DNA of 64,000 bases from an uncultured Prevotellaceae bacterium (GTDB taxonomy: Bacteria > Bacteroidota > Bacteroidia > Bacteroidales > Bacteroidaceae), in the NCBI GenBank assembly GCA_949299545.1, contig CASGAM010000041.1, positions 62,001 through 126,000 on the forward strand, given 5' to 3'. The translations under genes and the position numbers were made by a program. Of the stretch, positions 37,401 to 44,942 are shown piece by piece. The notes beneath the pieces are model-generated. The model was given only the letters and a program-made list of their open reading frames with translations. It was not told the origin of the DNA and ran no database searches. Each line of letters begins with the position of its first letter. The stretch's first letter is position 1.

Positions 37401-38223
37401 CCTTTGTGCAATGCAGGTTGAGGACACTTTGCCGTCAGTTAATGAACCGGAAGAATCCGGTGGAGTATTGCTTCTTTTAGTGGAAGATAACATGGCGTTC
37501 CGAGAACTTCTTGCAGGCGAATTGAAGGCAGAAGGCTATCGTGTGCTGATGGCAGCCGACGGCGTGGAGGCTTTGGAAAAATTACAGTCTCATCCGAATG
37601 TAGATATTATTATCAGTGATATCATGATGCCGCGCATGAACGGCGTGGAACTCTGCAACAAGCTGAAGACAGACATCAAAACGTCGCACATACCTGTCAT
37701 CCTGCTGACGGCGCGTACCGGCGATGAGAATGTTCTGGAGGGTTATGACGCCGGAGCAGATCTTTATCTTACTAAACCGTTCAGTATTGCCATTCTTCAG
37801 AATCGCATCCGGCATCTCCTCGTCCAGGGGCAGAAGCGCCACCAGATATTCCTGCAAAGTGTGGAACTGAAAAGTGAAGATCTGGCAGGAAATGATTTGG
37901 ACCGCCGGTTTATCACTCGCGCCGTGGAGTTGGTTGAGGCTAATATGATGAACACAGAGTATAGTGTTGAGACGTTTGCGGGTGATTTGCATACCGACCG
38001 TACAAACCTCTACCGCAAATTACAGACTTTAACGGGGCAGAAACCTACTGAATTTATCCGCACGATCAGACTCAAACGTGCGGCACAACTCCTTCAGTCC
38101 AGTAACTACAGCATTTCTGAGATAGCCGACCTATGCGGCTTCTCCACACCGAGTTATTTTACCAGTTGTTTTAAAAAGATGTTCGGAAAAACGCCCGGCG
38201 ATTATCAGAAAGAGAATAAGTGA
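34447..38223 (+). CDS. Hybrid two-component system regulator (HTCS) of polysaccharide utilisation
   Basis: The 1258-residue one-protein sensor-regulator has a signal peptide (ending HRVLAQ), a periplasmic sensor of two-component beta-propeller repeats (e.g. VMQDRSGYIWYATDGGGL, AEDTAGNIWVGTLNGL), a Y_Y_Y domain (about 625-715), and a membrane helix near 730-752. Then follow a histidine kinase (HisKA His near 780 in NVSHELRAPLSL; ATPase blocks DTGIGIPKADLAHIFDRFYQ and GTGIGLNMTYEFV), a receiver domain (phospho-Asp near 1057 in IISDIMMPRMNG) and an AraC-type DNA-binding domain (about 1165-1258). Such proteins sense an oligosaccharide in the periplasm and activate a linked glycan locus, here most likely the two GH30 genes. 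I start at ATG 34447; an upstream GTG adds five codons. Confidence 0.95.
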   Translation: MNRVNLMWLWLFVLLLFPHRVLAQWELITLPNQRQMPVGNVHQVMQDRSGYIWYATDGGGLCRDNGYQIDVLREGLPSLQLSQIAEDTAGNIWVGTLNGLCRIDRKEQFRIHRFTEEPFSSEVINAIVGTRIGDVWVASGKVVVRFDVRGQCLGTYRNRNVNNSGKWVNSFYEDSKGRLWVLESRNGLSRYVAEADTFMRMPWNGSDPIEMVEDTLHDCYWICTWDRGIIRYDMAIADGRLSDGTLFVATPPFNSLDICLSEDGHTLFTTDMSSLRQWHILPDGTLEEDTAIRNQLPPGINILDKLNLDREGNIWVASYMPHTFILSQTRSQEAVSTLPELNRQMLLQTGMRLLPHNIIADGDDLWLWQGRVGLVNYSPAYGVQQCPGIRGPHHLSRMEKCVEQGGVWLAQGAGLYHAWREGAELRLEEIVRMPDNEEVFSIFETADGFLWIGTERSVFRYELRERRAERVAHTGSAVLFLVTDASGSPHWLTEDMMSVYTALGRGADGTLWWGDSDGYIYRQGRNDAAPRVAYCAAAGETINRICCDSRGHVWALSDQTLSEYNPQTSAQRVFSATDKRWGVDFFRSICVVEDSVFVGCAGNVLCMVSSVALDHPSEVRPPVVSTILCDNTLQMPASSSVDISYATRVVEVRMTTLDIPYAGNIRFAYRIRELSDEWVTLPIGQNTLRLLLPSAGKYTLEAKATDRFGVWSNPDVLLVLHKLPAWWQTRWAYTMYALAGLLFLWLLVRRLIARQKKLHEQQMQEKLTELKFRFFTNVSHELRAPLSLIITPLDSMIRKGGNDALQPILRQAEHLLDLINRLLDFRKMETGNEHLQPRTGNLTEFIRMEADAFRPLAESKHLSLHVEVPEKDVYCSFDHEKMHHILSNLISNAVKYNCRDGDVYVKVDVQNDRTLLLAVRDTGIGIPKADLAHIFDRFYQAGNRANETGTGIGLNMTYEFVRLHGGELTVESVEGEGSTFTMKLPLCAMQVEDTLPSVNEPEESGGVLLLLVEDNMAFRELLAGELKAEGYRVLMAADGVEALEKLQSHPNVDIIISDIMMPRMNGVELCNKLKTDIKTSHIPVILLTARTGDENVLEGYDAGADLYLTKPFSIAILQNRIRHLLVQGQKRHQIFLQSVELKSEDLAGNDLDRRFITRAVELVEANMMNTEYSVETFAGDLHTDRTNLYRKLQTLTGQKPTEFIRTIRLKRAAQLLQSSNYSISEIADLCGFSTPSYFTSCFKKMFGKTPGDYQKENK

Positions 38224-38344
38224 TGTCAAGTCTTTCTGATTACCTTATGCAACTTGTTTGTTTGATTCGGACTGAGAGAGGAACCTGTTTATGGTGACGT
38301 TTTCGACTGCCGATATATACAACATATAGTTTCCATAAAAAAGT

Positions 38345-38634
38345 ATTCACTCCTTCACCGGATGTGTAAACGATTGTGAATCTGAGCACTATGGATGAAT
38401 ACCTGTGTGGGATTTGCCATCAAAGTTCTTTGCCGGAAATGCAAGCGGTTGCAGCAAAAATTGCGACCTGTCGCTTCTGCAAGGCGACAGGTCGTGTTGT
38501 AGAAGCGACAGGTCGCGTTGCGAACGTCTCATTCCGGTTTGGATGAAATGCTGGTGAAACCTTCAGTAACAAAGTCCTTCACCTGTAATCTATAGATTCA
38601 CAATCGTTTATATATTCGGTGAAGGAGTGAAGGC
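38345..38634. repeat. Intergenic repeat element, copy B
   Basis: A 290-bp element lies between the HTCS gene and the GH30 genes. Ends are TTCACTCCTTCACC (left, 38346-38359) and GGTGAAGGAGTGAAGG (right, 38618-38633). An inner TCCTTCACCTGTAAT (38575-38589) pairs with the right end as in copy A. AACGATTGTGAATCT near 38369 on the left is the reverse complement of AGATTCACAATCGTT near 38593 on the right, so the two halves are long inverted repeats. The core has GCGACCTGTCGC (38463-38474), GCGACAGGTCG (38484-38494) and GCGACAGGTCGC (38505-38516). The flank at 38224-38344 holds nothing I recognise. Confidence 0.8.
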
Positions 38635-38778
38635 TTTTTGCGATAAAGTTGTTGTATGGGTAAGGGGGATTCCAGTCGGCTGTTATCCGTGAATCGTGAT
38701 GAGGCCGTTGGAGATGGAAGCCTGATAAACCTGCAAGGTGTTCATCCGGCTTGTATAAAGCTTGTGGTATAGTGATGT

Positions 38779-38813
38779 TTGCAACATTTTTGATAGGGAT
38801 TTCAACATTTCTG
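38779..38813 (+). promoter_or_regulatory. Candidate HTCS operator: direct repeat upstream of the first GH30 gene
   Basis: TTGCAACATTTTTG (38779-38792) and TTTCAACATTTCTG (38800-38813) are direct repeats agreeing at 12 of 14 positions. They start exactly 21 bp apart, two helical turns. AraC-type dimers typically bind such phased direct repeats. The second copy ends 24 bp before the -7 box, a normal activator position. Confidence 0.6.
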
Positions 38814-38837
38814 CAAAAGAATAAAAAGTTGAGAAGG

Positions 38838-38845
38838 TAATTTTG
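38838..38845 (+). promoter_or_regulatory. Promoter -7 box of the GH30 genes
   Basis: TAATTTTG matches TAnnTTTG and lies 32 bp before the first GH30 start codon. No good -33 box is present, in keeping with an activator-dependent promoter. Confidence 0.55.
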
Positions 38846-38877
38846 CCGGTAGTAATAACCCAATTATTAAAAAAATC

Positions 38878-40392
38878 ATGGTGAAGATATTTTCAAGAAT
38901 GTTTGTTGCAGGCGTGTGTATGGCTTTTTATGCTGTTAATGCCCAAGCGCAGCGTGTTACATGGTATTGTAGTACAGAGGGCGATGAGTGGAAAACCTCC
39001 TCGCTCAAAATGGGTCGGGTTTCAGACGCGGCGGATGTAAAGGTCGAGGCTGTTGACGGAAACGGCGTAGAGTTTAGGGCGTGGGGCGCAACGTTTAATG
39101 AGCTGGATTGGGATGCGTTGGGCGTCTTGACGCGTGACGAACAGGACGAGATCCTCCACCGCGTGTTTTCGCCGGAGGGTGATTTGGGTATTTCCCGCGG
39201 ACGTATATCCATTGGTGCCAACGACTATGCGCGTTCGTGGTATAGTTGCGATGAGGTAAACGGTGATCTTGAGTTGCGGCATTTCAATATTGAACGCGAC
39301 AAACAGGCCATTATTCCCTTTATCCGCGCCGCACAAAAGTATAATCCAGGTCTGACGTTCTGGGTATCGCCCTGGAGTCCGCCCAGCTGGATGAAGATCA
39401 ATAACGACTATCCCGTATTAAGCAGTCGTTATAACAAGATGTCTCCCATGTTGGATTATCTTCTGTATGGTAATGTCGGTGGCAAGACCGACCCGGACGA
39501 GATGAAACTGACCGGAGAGCGCAAAGGCAAATTTCCGCGTCAGTTGGCAACAACGGATTATTTTATACAAGATCCCCGTTATCTGCAGGCTTATGCCAAT
39601 TATTTCTGCAAATTCATTACGGCTTATGCCGAGCAGGGCATTCCCATCGATATGGTGATTTATCAGAACGAGGCTTACAGTTATACGCCGTATCCGGGAT
39701 GTGCGTGGACAGCTGAAGGAACGATCCGGTTCAACCGCGATTATCTTGGTCCCACACTGAAGCGCGAACATCCGGACGTGAGACTTTATTTGGGTACGTT
39801 CAATACCAACCGTGTCGATTATGTGCAGAAAATTGCGGCTGACAAAAAGTTGCAGGAGTATGTGAGCGGAATGGCCTTTCAGTGGGAAGGCCGCGAGGCG
39901 CTGCCCGTTCTGCGTGAAGAGCATCCCGAGTGGGCATATATGTGTTCCGAGAGCGAGTGCGGATGGGGCAGTTTCGACTGGAAAGCCGGTGAGCATACGT
40001 TTGAATTAATCAACCATTATTTAGGCAATGGATGCAATGAATATACTTTCTGGAATTTCATCCTGAAAGATAATGGAGAGAGTCCGTGGGGCTGGAAGCA
40101 GAATGCCCTGATACGGGTCAATAGTCAGACACGTGAGTTTGTTTTTACACCGGAGTATTATGCCGTGAAGCATTATGCCAATTTTATCCGTCCGGGCGCC
40201 CGGATGGTCGGTTACAAAGGGGCAGGCCAGGATTTGAAACCTGTACTGGTTTATCTTACAACAGAAAATAAATACGTTGTGGTGGCCGGCAACTTTACTG
40301 ATGGAGAGCAGGAATTGGTTGTAACATTGGATGGAAAAACATTGAAAACCCAGCTGCCGGCTCATTCCTATAATACGTTTCTGGTGCGTTGA
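38878..40392 (+). CDS. Secreted GH30-family glycoside hydrolase
   Basis: The 504-residue enzyme has a signal peptide (ending NAQA) and a (beta/alpha)8 catalytic domain with the side beta-domain of GH30. The family start is WGATFNELDWDAL, followed by GRISIGANDY and WVSPWSPPSWMK. The acid/base is Glu265 in YQNEAYSY and the nucleophile probably Glu358 in CSESECGWG. Family members include beta-1,6-glucanases, beta-glucosidases and xylanases; sequence alone does not settle the bond cut, though a beta-1,6-glucan type is reasonable. It lies after the HTCS gene behind a candidate operator and is paired with a second GH30. Confidence 0.9.
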   Translation: MVKIFSRMFVAGVCMAFYAVNAQAQRVTWYCSTEGDEWKTSSLKMGRVSDAADVKVEAVDGNGVEFRAWGATFNELDWDALGVLTRDEQDEILHRVFSPEGDLGISRGRISIGANDYARSWYSCDEVNGDLELRHFNIERDKQAIIPFIRAAQKYNPGLTFWVSPWSPPSWMKINNDYPVLSSRYNKMSPMLDYLLYGNVGGKTDPDEMKLTGERKGKFPRQLATTDYFIQDPRYLQAYANYFCKFITAYAEQGIPIDMVIYQNEAYSYTPYPGCAWTAEGTIRFNRDYLGPTLKREHPDVRLYLGTFNTNRVDYVQKIAADKKLQEYVSGMAFQWEGREALPVLREEHPEWAYMCSESECGWGSFDWKAGEHTFELINHYLGNGCNEYTFWNFILKDNGESPWGWKQNALIRVNSQTREFVFTPEYYAVKHYANFIRPGARMVGYKGAGQDLKPVLVYLTTENKYVVVAGNFTDGEQELVVTLDGKTLKTQLPAHSYNTFLVR

Positions 40393-40513
40393 CGGTAGAC
40401 TGCTTACTCCGGAAGCAGAACCAAATATGTCTAATAAATATTGAACAAGGCGCGGAAAGCATCAGCCTTCGCCCTTGCCTTACAGATTTACCCCTTATAA
40501 AATACTGTATTAT

Positions 40514-43500
40514 ATGAAAAAAACTTTGTTTACTGTTTTAGCGTTGTCGGCTCAGATCGGCGTACAGGCTCAGACCATGAAGGCCTTGCAGATATCTACG
40601 ACAGAAGCTGACACATGGCATGTCTATCCCGCCGCTGTGGTGGCGGATGACGGTAATCCGCAGCGGTTGAAATTCACGGCAGCGGATGTAAACTGCACTT
40701 TCCGCAGTTTCGGTACTTGTTTTAATGAATTGGATTGGTATGCCCTGCAACTTCTCCCGCAGGAAGAGCAGGACAGATTCTTCCATAATGTTTTTGATCC
40801 GGAAGGCGACCTGCGTTTCACATTGGGACGTATCCCGATGGGTGCCAGTGATTATGCTGCGCCGGCCAATTTCTATACAGAACTTTACCATGAGCGTAAC
40901 GAGGGCATAGATATTTGGAATGCCTGGTATAGTCCTGACGAGATGCCTAAAGGCGAACAGGACCTTAACATGGAGCATTTCACATTGGAGCGCGACCGGA
41001 AAGCCATTATCCCCTTTATCAAAAGGGCGATGGAAGAGAATCCGGATATGACTTTCTGGTGTTCACCCTGGAGTCCTCCGCAGTGGATGAAGAAAAGCGA
41101 ACATTACAGCAACCGTGCCGGTTATGGGAATGGTCTGGATGTCACCTATCCGCGTTATACTACGCAATTCAAGATGGAAGACCCCATATTGAAAGCTCAT
41201 GCCATGTATTTCAGCCGTTTTATCACGGAATATGGAAAGGAAGGTATACCCATCATAGGTTGTTGTTACCAGAACGAGGCCTATACGGTCAACTATTACC
41301 CCAACACGTCATGGAGCGCCGAGGATGCCGGCCGGTTCAACGCCGACTATCTTATTCCTTATCTCAATGAGCATAATCCCGGAGTGAAAGTATGGCTCGG
41401 AACCTTGAATACGGCCGATGTCAACAACATAGAGACCATCCTGAACACCGTGAGTACGGCCGAGGGATATGAAGGCAAGCGCCTTTCCGAGATGGTGGCC
41501 GGCGCCGGATTCCAGTGGGAAGGCCGCGATGCCATCGCTACCATCCGCAAGGACTATCCCGGATTGGAAATGATACAGACGGAAAGCGAGTGCGGCGGTG
41601 GTACTTTTGACTGGGCGGCAGGCGTCCACACCTTTGAACTGATTCATCATTATCTGAACAATGGTTGCGTGGACTACACCAACTGGAATTCCATTCTTGG
41701 AGGTAACGGCCGCGGCCCGTTCATGAACTGGTGGCAGAATGCGCTTGTGCATATCAACGAACAGCTGCCGCGCGCCAACGGCACCTGTACGGCTTATTAT
41801 ACGCCTGAGTATTATGCGTACAAGCACTACAGTCACTTCCTGTGCCAGGGTACGGATATTCTGAACAAGTCTGTTTCAAAAGAGCTGTTGCTTGTGGCCC
41901 GTCGTCCCGATGGCCTGTATGTGGCGGTGGTAGGTAATGAGTCCGGTTACGAACGTTCTTTGAAACTTGACATCGACGGCCATTGCATCGATGTCAACGT
42001 GCCTGCCCGTTCCATGAATACATTTGTTGTCGGAACAGAAGAACAGATCAATACGCTTGCCGTCGAAGAAGGCATGAAAGAAGGCGAAACAGAGTACCCG
42101 CCTACCAACACACATAGCGTTTACATCGACCCTACACAGAAATACTATCTTTATAATGTAAAAGAAGGGAAATATCTCAATGCCGGCGGACGCTTTGGTA
42201 CGCGCCCTGTATTGGATGACATCGGTTGCGAGTATGTATTGGAATACAGCGATACGGGCGATGACTATTATTTGTCAACACCCTACGGCGTAAATACCTA
42301 TCTGGGATTCTTGGAGGTAGGCAGCGGCCTTGGCTTGGAGCAGAAGTATTTCATGGACAATGCCGGTGCCAAAGAGCGTCTGACCTTCTATCCTTCAGAT
42401 GAGAACAATGTTTATGCCATCGGCATATACGGCCATTATCTGACTTACAAGACATCGCTTTCCATTGGAGAGTTGAACGGCGGCGAGTTGGGGTACGGAC
42501 AGGAAATCAAGGACGGTGATAACGTGAATGAGATTGACGGTTGCCTTTGGAAACTGGTTACAAGGGAAGAACGCTGGGCAGAGGCGCGTGAGGCGACAGC
42601 CGACCAGCCCGCGGATGTCACTTTCGCTTGTCTGAAGAATCCTGATTTCAATCGTCTGCATGACGGAGACGACCTGTGGAATCCCGCACCGGCTACTCCC
42701 GGTGTTTCGGCCGACCCCTATCGCGAATATATAGGCGAATACAGCGGAAATGCCGAAACAGACGCTTATCTGGATCTGAACCATTTGCCGGCCGGGGTTT
42801 ACGAGTTTTCTGTTGCAGGTTTCTGCCGCAGTGCTGAGGAGTTGTCCGGCGAAGCAGCGAGTGATGCGACCGGTTCGGCTTGCATTTATGTTGCTGCCGA
42901 CGGCGAAGCACCTCTCACCGCCACGCTGCCTGCATGGGCTTCAGGCCGTAACGAAGGCAAAATAGGGCAGGGGAATGAAATCGAGGTAGCCGGAGCTGCC
43001 GGATGGTATGCACCCGACGACGCGGTTGCAGCCGTTTACTATCTGACTCGTGGCAATTACGCCCGCACTGCCGTGCGCACAACCGTTAAAGACGGTAAGT
43101 TGCGTATCGGGTTTAAGAAACCGGCTTCGGATGCCGATAGCTGGATGGCGTTCGACCGCCTGCGCATCACATATTACCCTTATGCAGACGATGCCACAAT
43201 GAACATGACATATCTTGAAAAACTGGATGCCAAACTGACGGAAGCTACAGCTTTACTCGAAGGGACGTCTAATCCTACCGGCAAAGAGGTGTTCTCTGAG
43301 GCTATCGATGCCGCCCGCAGGGTGTATAACGACCAGCCTTCATGGTCTGTAAGCCAGGAAGCTATCTTTGCGCTTGAAGACGCCATCGAAGCATTTGGCA
43401 AAGCGCAAGACTCAGGCAGCGTCATGGACGCTATCAACGAGCATAATGGCGATGCCTCTTTCTTGTTGCCTAAGATAACGGCTTGGACGGCTGAAGCCGT

Positions 43501-44740
43501 AACGGTTGTACGCAATGAAGTAACGGACGAGAATTGGGACGGCCTGAAAGGCAGTCCTGTGGGGTTGGTAAAAGTTACTTCCGGAACGGTTTCAACCACA
43601 TTGTCCGGCATGCCTGCCGGCACCTATCGCATGGTGGCTGCTGTACGCGGAACAAAAAATTTCCGTATTACGGCCGAACTTAACGGTGAGGCCGGTGAGG
43701 CCGTCATTCTTCCCGGATGGAATCTCGATGAGGTAGGGGCTGCTCCTATTATTAATACCAACGGTGTGCAGATGGTGGCAGCTGCGGGAGATACCGGTTA
43801 TAACACCGGTTACAACTGTAAAGGCTGGTGCTGGGCTACGACCGAGACAGTCCTTGAACAACCCGGCGACCTTACCTTGGCTGTTACGTCAAATGCCGGC
43901 GAAGGTCAGGTAAGCAATGTTTATCTGTATTATATGGATGGCGGACAGGTCGTAACGGTGGGAGAAGACGGCCTGCTTGCAAATGCCGGCAAGACCGTGA
44001 CCGCAGACATCCGTGTAAGCAACCCGAACGTTGTCATCGAGAGCGAAGAGGCCGTTATGACCGCAGCAGGGACACTTATGAACAATAATCTTGTAGACGG
44101 ACGGATAGCCTGTATGGTGCTGTTCGATGGTTACGCTTATTTGCCGGTGGATGCAACGGCCGACAGCGTTACGCTCCATCGTACGTTGCCTGCCGGCCAA
44201 TGGGCAAGCGTGTGTCTGCCGTTCGTGCCCGAAGAAGACATTGACTTTTACCAGCCATCGGCATTGACGCAAACCGCTTTGGTTTTGAAGGAAGTCAGTC
44301 AAAATATTGTTGCCGACATGCCTTATTTCTGCAAGTCTTCCACGTCTCTTGCGGTGTTGACTGCACACGACGTAACTTTGCGCTCCAATGTTCCGTTAAT
44401 CAACCCGGCTTGTCCGGCAGCGACTTTGAAAGGCGCCTACGAAAAGACGGCTCCTTCGCAGGATGGTATCGACTATGTGCATGCAGGTGATAAAATAGAA
44501 GTCGCAACAGAAAGCGCTTCCGTTGCTCCTTTTACGGCATGGGTGGCAATGGAACAGGCTTCCGATACGAAATCCTTCAGTTTAACGATAGATGACCCTA
44601 CCGGCATTGCGGAGATGAATAATGACCCATCAGCAGAAGCAGATACAACCGTTTATGACCTTTCAGGCCGTAAACTTCCGGCTGTGGTACCCCATGAAGG
44701 CATTTATATTCGTGGAGGAAAGAAACTTTTGAAGAAATAA
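40514..44740 (+). CDS. Large secreted multidomain GH30 glycoside hydrolase
   Basis: A 1408-residue protein: signal peptide (MKKTLFTVLALSAQIGVQAQ), GH30 catalytic domain to about residue 515 (FGTCFNELDWYALQ, GRIPMGASDY, CSPWSPPQWMK; acid/base near 255 in YQNEAY; nucleophile near 357 in TESECGGG). After that come a region with trefoil-like repeats (YYLYNVKEGKYLN), a beta-rich, possibly carbohydrate-binding region, a helical segment (about 898-968), another beta-rich domain (about 990-1136), and a C-terminal tail YDLSGRKL...GIYIRGGKKLLKK like the sorting tails of secreted Bacteroidetes proteins. I start at ATG 40514, where the signal peptide begins. The 121-bp gap after the first GH30 has no promoter, so the pair is likely one transcript. 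Confidence 0.88.
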   Translation: MKKTLFTVLALSAQIGVQAQTMKALQISTTEADTWHVYPAAVVADDGNPQRLKFTAADVNCTFRSFGTCFNELDWYALQLLPQEEQDRFFHNVFDPEGDLRFTLGRIPMGASDYAAPANFYTELYHERNEGIDIWNAWYSPDEMPKGEQDLNMEHFTLERDRKAIIPFIKRAMEENPDMTFWCSPWSPPQWMKKSEHYSNRAGYGNGLDVTYPRYTTQFKMEDPILKAHAMYFSRFITEYGKEGIPIIGCCYQNEAYTVNYYPNTSWSAEDAGRFNADYLIPYLNEHNPGVKVWLGTLNTADVNNIETILNTVSTAEGYEGKRLSEMVAGAGFQWEGRDAIATIRKDYPGLEMIQTESECGGGTFDWAAGVHTFELIHHYLNNGCVDYTNWNSILGGNGRGPFMNWWQNALVHINEQLPRANGTCTAYYTPEYYAYKHYSHFLCQGTDILNKSVSKELLLVARRPDGLYVAVVGNESGYERSLKLDIDGHCIDVNVPARSMNTFVVGTEEQINTLAVEEGMKEGETEYPPTNTHSVYIDPTQKYYLYNVKEGKYLNAGGRFGTRPVLDDIGCEYVLEYSDTGDDYYLSTPYGVNTYLGFLEVGSGLGLEQKYFMDNAGAKERLTFYPSDENNVYAIGIYGHYLTYKTSLSIGELNGGELGYGQEIKDGDNVNEIDGCLWKLVTREERWAEAREATADQPADVTFACLKNPDFNRLHDGDDLWNPAPATPGVSADPYREYIGEYSGNAETDAYLDLNHLPAGVYEFSVAGFCRSAEELSGEAASDATGSACIYVAADGEAPLTATLPAWASGRNEGKIGQGNEIEVAGAAGWYAPDDAVAAVYYLTRGNYARTAVRTTVKDGKLRIGFKKPASDADSWMAFDRLRITYYPYADDATMNMTYLEKLDAKLTEATALLEGTSNPTGKEVFSEAIDAARRVYNDQPSWSVSQEAIFALEDAIEAFGKAQDSGSVMDAINEHNGDASFLLPKITAWTAEAVTVVRNEVTDENWDGLKGSPVGLVKVTSGTVSTTLSGMPAGTYRMVAAVRGTKNFRITAELNGEAGEAVILPGWNLDEVGAAPIINTNGVQMVAAAGDTGYNTGYNCKGWCWATTETVLEQPGDLTLAVTSNAGEGQVSNVYLYYMDGGQVVTVGEDGLLANAGKTVTADIRVSNPNVVIESEEAVMTAAGTLMNNNLVDGRIACMVLFDGYAYLPVDATADSVTLHRTLPAGQWASVCLPFVPEEDIDFYQPSALTQTALVLKEVSQNIVADMPYFCKSSTSLAVLTAHDVTLRSNVPLINPACPAATLKGAYEKTAPSQDGIDYVHAGDKIEVATESASVAPFTAWVAMEQASDTKSFSLTIDDPTGIAEMNNDPSAEADTTVYDLSGRKLPAVVPHEGIYIRGGKKLLKK

Positions 44741-44868
44741 ATTTGTGCAGGTGGCCTGTTGAATGGATTGGGTAACCTGAAAGACCAAACATTAACCAAT
44801 CATGTCCCCCTTGCTTTTCAGGTAATGGTTTTTAATTTGTTAATTAAGCAATTCAGGTAAAAAGATAA

Positions 44869-44908
44869 AAAAGGGCTGTTCCGCCAGAAGATTGGCGACA
44901 GCCCTTTT
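44869..44908. terminator. Bidirectional terminator between GH30 and MG2 genes
   Basis: AAAAGGGCTGT (44869-44879) pairs with ACAGCCCTTTT (44898-44908), with an inner CGCCA/TGGCG stem. The A and T flanks let it end both convergent transcripts. Confidence 0.9.
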
Positions 44909-44942
44909 CTTGATTTATCACGTATAGTCGTTTGTCAATCTT

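Noticed and set aside
38463-38516. Possible short CRISPR-like array from the repeated GCGACAGGTCGC words
   Set aside because: Only two or three short words occur, spacers are not of uniform length, no cas genes are present, and the words form hairpins within a larger element.
38579-38863. 94-codon minus-strand frame upstream of the GH30 gene
   Set aside because: It crosses the repeat end and the predicted operator/promoter and shows no protein features.
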